Positions 6,545 to 10,316 of a stretch of DNA of 10,316 nucleotides are shown here, one piece after another. Position numbers and translations under genes: made by a program. Source of the DNA: Comamonadaceae bacterium (lineage in GTDB: Bacteria > Pseudomonadota > Gammaproteobacteria > Burkholderiales > Burkholderiaceae_C); assembly GCA_027490555.1 (NCBI GenBank), contig JAIXXW010000066.1, positions 1 through 10,316 of the forward strand. The letters run 5' to 3'. Every line of letters starts with the position of its first letter. Position 1 is the first letter of the stretch. The notes beneath the pieces are model-generated. The model was not told the DNA's origin, searched no databases, and saw nothing but the letters and a program-made list of their open reading frames with translations.

Positions 6545-7264
6545 ATGAACATCCTCCTGATTGAAGATGACCCGCGCATCGCCGATTTTCTGCAACGCGG
6601 TCTGCGCGCCGAAGGCTTGCAGGTGCACAGGGCGGCCACCGGGCCCGAAGGGCTGGCTTTGGTGCTGGAAACAGCCCGACAGTCCCCACCCGAAGCCTCG
6701 GCCACCGTGGTGATCCTCGATTTGATGCTGCCGGGCATGAATGGCATGGAGATCTGTCAGACCCTGCGCGCCCAGGGGGTCACTGTCCCCATCCTGATGC
6801 TGACGGCGTTGAACACCCTGGAAGAAAAAGTGGCCGGATTGCGCATGGGGGCCGATGACTACCTGTGCAAACCCTTTGAGTTTGAAGAACTGCTGGCCCG
6901 ACTGGAGGCCTTGGCCCGTCGCAGTCCCAGCTTGCAAAAAGCCAGACTCCAGCATTTGCAAGTCGCGGATGTCTTGCTCGATCGCGAATGCATGCGCGCC
7001 ACCCGTGCTGGGGAGCCCCTGAACCTCACGGCGCGCGAGCTGGCCCTGCTGGAATTGCTGATGAGCGCACCTGGCCGCTTGTTCAGCCGAGAGAGGATTT
7101 TGTCCAGCGTGTGGGGGCTGAATGAGGACCCCTTGACGAATGTGGTGGATGTGTACATCCGCCGTCTGCGCAGCAAGATCGATGATGGACGCGCCGTGCC
7201 CCTGATCCAGACCATGCGGGGGCTGGGCTACAGGATGGAAGCGCCGACCGAGCCAAGCCCTTGA
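6545..7264 (+). CDS. OmpR/PhoB-family response regulator
   Basis: A 239-residue DNA-binding response regulator and the partner of the kinase just upstream. The receiver domain (about 1-120) has the acidic pocket E7, D8 and D9 in LLIEDDPRIADF (4-15), phospho-acceptor D59 in VILDLMLPGMNG (56-67), switch residue T87 in MLTAL and K109 in CKPFEFEELLARL (108-120). The winged-helix output domain (about 138-232) contains LTARELALLELLMSAPGRLF (161-180), the recognition-helix region VDVYIRRLRSKID (201-213) and the wing MRGLGYRM (224-231). D59 lies several residues later than usual because the alpha2-beta3 loop holds an extra stretch, LETARQSPPEASA (41-53). The start lies three bases after the kinase stop. 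The gene ends 18 bases before the stop of the convergent hybrid kinase, with no hairpin terminator between them. Target genes are unknown. Confidence 0.94.
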   Translation: MNILLIEDDPRIADFLQRGLRAEGLQVHRAATGPEGLALVLETARQSPPEASATVVILDLMLPGMNGMEICQTLRAQGVTVPILMLTALNTLEEKVAGLRMGADDYLCKPFEFEELLARLEALARRSPSLQKARLQHLQVADVLLDRECMRATRAGEPLNLTARELALLELLMSAPGRLFSRERILSSVWGLNEDPLTNVVDVYIRRLRSKIDDGRAVPLIQTMRGLGYRMEAPTEPSP

Positions 7265-7282
7265 CCGTCCCGACCAGCGCCA

Positions 7283-9364
7283 TCAACCCCGATCCGTGGC
7301 GCGGGTCGGAGCGCTGGCCATGTGGACGCGTTGCAGCACCTCGGCCAAGGCCCAGGTCCTGATGGGTTTGGCCAAAAAATCGTCCATCCCGGCTTCGCGG
7401 CAGCGTTGTTTGTCTTCCTCGAAAGCGTCGGCGGTGACCGCGATGATGGGCAGGGGTACACGGCCCTGCTCGGCCTCCCAGGCCCGAATCCGCCGTGTGG
7501 CCTCATAACCGTCGAGCACAGGCATTTGCACATCCATCAGGATCGATGAAATCCGGTCCGCCTCGAGCATCACCAGGTCGACGGCCATTTGACCGTTGTC
7601 CACCACCATCACTTCGAAGCCCAGTTGATGCAGCATGGCGCGAATCACCTGCTGATTGACCCGGTTGTCCTCCACGGCCAATATCAGGCCTGACATGCCT
7701 TGCGCGGGGTCCCGAGGCAACAGGCTGCCCGGCTGGCCCAAGTCCATCTCGGACAGATCGACCGCATCTGTCATCACATCCAGGCGCAGCCGAATCCAGA
7801 ACCGAGACCCCTGCCCTTCCCGCGTGTCGACCCCCACATCGCCGTTCATCAATTGGGCCAGGCTCTTGACGATCGACAGGCCCAGGCCCGTGCCACCGAA
7901 TTGCCGGGTGCTTGAATCGTCCACCTGGCTGAAGGGTCTGAACAGCAAAGGGATCTTGTGCGCCGGGATGCCCATGCCAGAGTCGTGCACCGACCACTCC
8001 AGCCATGCGCAGCCGTCCTGATGGCCCAGCTCCTTGATCTCGATGCGCACCTCACCCGCGCTGGTGAACTTGATGGCATTGTTGGTCAGGTTGGACAGCA
8101 TTTGTTGCAGCCGGTTGGCATCCCCCCGGTAGCGTCGGCCATGCGGGCCATGCCATGCGACCTCCAGTTTCAGGCCTTTGGCATGGGCGTTGTGGGCAAA
8201 CAAGGCCTGGGTGTTTTTCAGGATCTCCACCGGATTGACCACACCCATGTCCAGGGTCTGGGCGCCGGACTCGATTTTGGACAGGTCCAGGATGTCGTTG
8301 AGCAAGTTCAGCAGGGATTGACCGGACTGCAGGATGGTTCTTGCATAGTCCTGCGTGTGGGCCGGGTCCTTGGGTCCGGACAAGAGCAGCTGCGCCATGC
8401 CCAGCACCCCATTCATGGGGGTGCGCAACTCGTGCGACATGGTGGCCAGGAAGCGACTTTTGGCCTCGTTGGCGGCTTTGGCGGCGGTCACAGCCTGGCG
8501 CAGCTGGGCGGTGCGCTGCTCGACGATGTCCTCGAGTTGCTCCCGGTTGCGGGCCAGTTCGCGGGTGCGGCTTTCGACAATTTCCATCATGCGGTCAAAG
8601 GCCGCGGCCGTGCGCCCCACCTCGTCTTCCCCGACCACCCCCACGCGCTGGGTGTAATCGCCGCTGTGTTCAACTTCCACAATGGTGTTGAGCAAACCCG
8701 TCAATGGGCGGGTGATCGAGTTGATCAAGCGCACCAACAGCAAACTGATGAAAATCAGAATGCCTGTGACCACGATGGACAACACCATCTTGACCCGGGC
8801 AATGGTGTCGCTGGCGTCGGACAAGGCCTGGTTCATCAACTGACGCTGCCATTCCTTTTGTTCGCTGATGTGTTCCAGCTGGCGGTTTCTGGCGGGCACC
8901 AAATCGGTGGTCAACAAGGCATAGGCGGCCCGGACTTGGCCGTATTGGGCATGCAAAGCCACCTGTTGCGACAGCCGCCAGAACACCGCGTCGGCCTCGC
9001 GGATCTTCTTCATGATGTCTCGGCCCACCGCCGTGGACAAATTGGCCTCCGTTTCATCGACCAGTTGGACCAGGCGTTGACGGTTGTCACCGATCCTTTG
9101 CAAGGCCGCTTGCAGTTCAGCAGGATCATCGGCCGACAAAATGGCGTGGCGCGCTTCCAGTGAAATTTTCACCATCAGCACTTCCACCCGTGTCATGCGG
9201 TCCACTTGCGGCTCGTACATGTCGATGATCTGCTGGGCACTGGACTGCACATGGTTCAGCGTCCACCAACTCACCGCCAGCACACCGATCAGCAAGGCGC
9301 CCAGCAGACCGAATCCCAACATCAGTCTGAAGCGGATCGACAATCGGGATAACAATTTTTTCAT
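7283..9364 (-). CDS. Hybrid sensor histidine kinase/response regulator
   Basis: A 693-residue inner-membrane hybrid kinase. Domains in order: a short basic N-terminus; membrane segment about 13-34; a helical periplasmic region about 35-192 that resembles the four-helix-bundle sensor of methyl-accepting chemotaxis proteins; membrane segment about 193-213; HAMP about 214-266; a coiled coil about 266-303; HisKA with H311 in MSHELRTPMNGVLGM (309-323); an ATPase domain with N429 in NLTNNAIKF (425-433), DSGMGIP (461-467) and GTGLGLSIVKSL (491-502); and a receiver domain about 561-683 with E565 and D566, phospho-acceptor D611 in LMDVQMPVLDGYEATRRIR (609-627), T644 and K666. There is no HPt domain, so phosphate must pass to a separate HPt protein or the receiver may act as an internal brake. 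The ATG at 9364 is the only sensible start, and the AT-rich intergenic region upstream probably holds its promoter. It converges on the kinase-regulator operon, which suggests a shared pathway but does not prove it. Confidence 0.93.
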   Translation of the reverse strand: MKKLLSRLSIRFRLMLGFGLLGALLIGVLAVSWWTLNHVQSSAQQIIDMYEPQVDRMTRVEVLMVKISLEARHAILSADDPAELQAALQRIGDNRQRLVQLVDETEANLSTAVGRDIMKKIREADAVFWRLSQQVALHAQYGQVRAAYALLTTDLVPARNRQLEHISEQKEWQRQLMNQALSDASDTIARVKMVLSIVVTGILIFISLLLVRLINSITRPLTGLLNTIVEVEHSGDYTQRVGVVGEDEVGRTAAAFDRMMEIVESRTRELARNREQLEDIVEQRTAQLRQAVTAAKAANEAKSRFLATMSHELRTPMNGVLGMAQLLLSGPKDPAHTQDYARTILQSGQSLLNLLNDILDLSKIESGAQTLDMGVVNPVEILKNTQALFAHNAHAKGLKLEVAWHGPHGRRYRGDANRLQQMLSNLTNNAIKFTSAGEVRIEIKELGHQDGCAWLEWSVHDSGMGIPAHKIPLLFRPFSQVDDSSTRQFGGTGLGLSIVKSLAQLMNGDVGVDTREGQGSRFWIRLRLDVMTDAVDLSEMDLGQPGSLLPRDPAQGMSGLILAVEDNRVNQQVIRAMLHQLGFEVMVVDNGQMAVDLVMLEADRISSILMDVQMPVLDGYEATRRIRAWEAEQGRVPLPIIAVTADAFEEDKQRCREAGMDDFLAKPIRTWALAEVLQRVHMASAPTRATDRG

Positions 9365-9480
9365 TTCACAGCAAATTAAACTGGTTTGCGGATAAAAATT
9401 GGAAATATTTATAAATTCAGAAAAATTTCCTTTGTCGACAAATCATAATTTAAATCATTACAAAATGATGCATAAACCGC
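9365..9480. promoter_or_regulatory. AT-rich divergent promoter region with palindromes
   Basis: By hand count 88 of the 120 bases at 9361-9480 are A or T, in sharp contrast to the GC-rich genes around it. It contains the perfect palindromes ATTTATAAAT (9407-9416) and TTTGTCGACAAA (9431-9442), and a short hairpin ATCATT/AATGAT (9454-9459, 9464-9469). TATAAA reads on the minus strand from 9413 to 9408, and CATAAT lies at 9444-9449 on the plus strand; both resemble -10 boxes, but I find no well-spaced -35 partner. It most likely drives the hybrid kinase gene and possibly the divergent aldolase gene. The remaining bases up to 9594 show nothing I recognise. Confidence 0.45.
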
Positions 9481-9594
9481 TGAAAAAACAGGTGATCGAT
9501 CTGCCGCTGCCTGACGCCAAGCCACCAACGTGACAGAGACGGATGGGGCGCGTGCCTAGAGTACAGAGCCCACCGCATACCGAAAGTCCAGCCC

Positions 9595-10316
9595 ATGTCG
9601 TCGCACGCTTCGAACACCCTCCCAACCGATGCCCAGGCAGATGCTGTCTGGCAAGCCAAGGTGCATTTGGCCGCGGCACTGCGCTTGGCGGTGTTGCACG
9701 ATTTTGACGAGGGCATCGACAACCATTTCACGGTCGCTGTGCCCGGGCGCGAAGACCAATACCTGATCTCACCCTTTGGCGTGCACTGGTCCGAGGCCCG
9801 TGCCAGCAACATGCTGGTCTTCAACGAAGCGGGCGAGACCCTGGAAGGCACGGGCGTGGTGGAGCTGTCCGCGCAATCGATTCACGCGCCGGTGCACCGC
9901 CTGACCGGGGCCAAGGTGGTGCTCCACACCCACCAACCCTGGGCCACGGCTTTGAACATGCTCAAGGCCAACCGCTTGTTGCCGGCCACCCAAACCGCAG
10001 CGTTCTTCGACGGTGCCATCGCTTACGATGACCATTACACCGGCCTGGCCGCAGATTTGTCCGAGGGTGAACGTTTGTCGCAGCTCATGAGCGGTGGCAA
10101 AACCGTGCTGTTCATGAAAAACCACGGTGTGATGACGATTGGCGACACCGTGGCGCAAGCCTACCGCAGGCTCTACAAACTGGAAAAAGCCTGCCGCACC
10201 CAGGTGCTGGCCATGGGCACCGGCCAGCCGCTGAACGTGCTGACCGAATCGGTGATCCAGCGCATCAAAACCCCCAGCCCCCATGACCGCCACCCCCGCA
10301 GCGAGCGGGAGCGCCT
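9595..10316 (+). CDS. Class II aldolase/adducin family protein (partial, runs off window)
   Basis: An open frame of 240 codons that continues past the window edge, so the C-terminus is missing. It has the class II aldolase/adducin fold. Zinc-ligand histidines are seen in VLHTHQPWATAL (109-120; H111 and H113) and MKNHGVMTIGDT (174-185; H177). LISPFGVHWSEARASNMLVF (57-76) and AYRRLYKLEKACRTQVLA (189-206) are also characteristic of the family. At the place of the catalytic Glu of fuculose-phosphate aldolase (the SSE motif), this protein has H97 in SIHAPVH (95-101), the pattern of an adducin-like branch with no firmly known reaction. It is therefore probably a metalloprotein, but aldolase activity should not be assumed. 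The ATG at 9595 has no strong ribosome binding site, and no better in-frame start is seen. It diverges from the hybrid kinase gene across 230 bases. Confidence 0.9.
   Translation, partial: MSSHASNTLPTDAQADAVWQAKVHLAAALRLAVLHDFDEGIDNHFTVAVPGREDQYLISPFGVHWSEARASNMLVFNEAGETLEGTGVVELSAQSIHAPVHRLTGAKVVLHTHQPWATALNMLKANRLLPATQTAAFFDGAIAYDDHYTGLAADLSEGERLSQLMSGGKTVLFMKNHGVMTIGDTVAQAYRRLYKLEKACRTQVLAMGTGQPLNVLTESVIQRIKTPSPHDRHPRSERER

Noticed and set aside
6044..6961. 305-codon minus-strand open frame across the kinase-regulator junction
   Set aside because: Antisense to two well-supported genes; Gln/His/Gly-rich translation with no motif.
7958..9163. 401-codon plus-strand open frame opposite the hybrid kinase
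   Set aside because: Antisense shadow; the minus-strand frame has every kinase motif, and this one has none.
1..10316. Mobile elements, CRISPR arrays, defence genes, RNA genes
   Set aside because: No transposase, integrase, spaced direct repeats, tRNA-like cloverleaf, rRNA-like stretch or recognised defence domain was seen on either strand.

Overview
The window is a GC-rich stretch of ordinary-looking bacterial chromosome carrying nine protein genes. The most likely host is a betaproteobacterium of the order Burkholderiales, probably a Comamonadaceae-like organism. This rests on strong G/C preference at third codon positions, an orphan Bug-type solute-binding protein (a family greatly expanded in Burkholderiales), a YbfB/YjiJ-type MFS transporter and a class II aldolase/adducin protein of a type common there. 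It is an inference from family content, not from a marker gene.

Left part (1-3123): a VOC/glyoxalase-like protein (25-732, +) converges on a YbfB/YjiJ-family MFS transporter (733-1938, -), and their stop codons touch in the hexamer TGATCA. The transporter diverges from a periplasmic Bug-type binding protein (2098-3123, +) across about 160 bases that contain a perfect inverted repeat. These three genes look metabolic (uptake, efflux and small-molecule chemistry), but no substrate can be read from sequence.

Middle part (3124-4767): a leader with several alternative hairpins precedes the circularly permuted ribosome-assembly GTPase YlqF/RbgA (3221-4147). A small RNase D-like DEDDy 3'-5' exonuclease (4153-4767) follows 5 bases later. 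The two are almost certainly co-transcribed.

Right part (4768-10316): a sensor histidine kinase (4910-6541) and its OmpR-type response regulator (6545-7264) form a tight operon. They converge on a hybrid histidine kinase carrying its own receiver domain (7283-9364, -), leaving 18 bases between them. An AT-rich, palindrome-rich intergenic region separates the hybrid kinase from a divergent class II aldolase/adducin gene (9595 to the window edge, +), which is cut off by the end of the window.

I see no tRNA, rRNA, CRISPR array, insertion sequence, prophage gene or attachment site. I found no clear previously undescribed system. The best leads are the three-gene signalling cluster with unrecognised sensor regions, the hairpin-rich ylqF leader with a T-tract touching the start codon, the ylqF-exonuclease pairing, and the replaced catalytic acid in the aldolase homologue.
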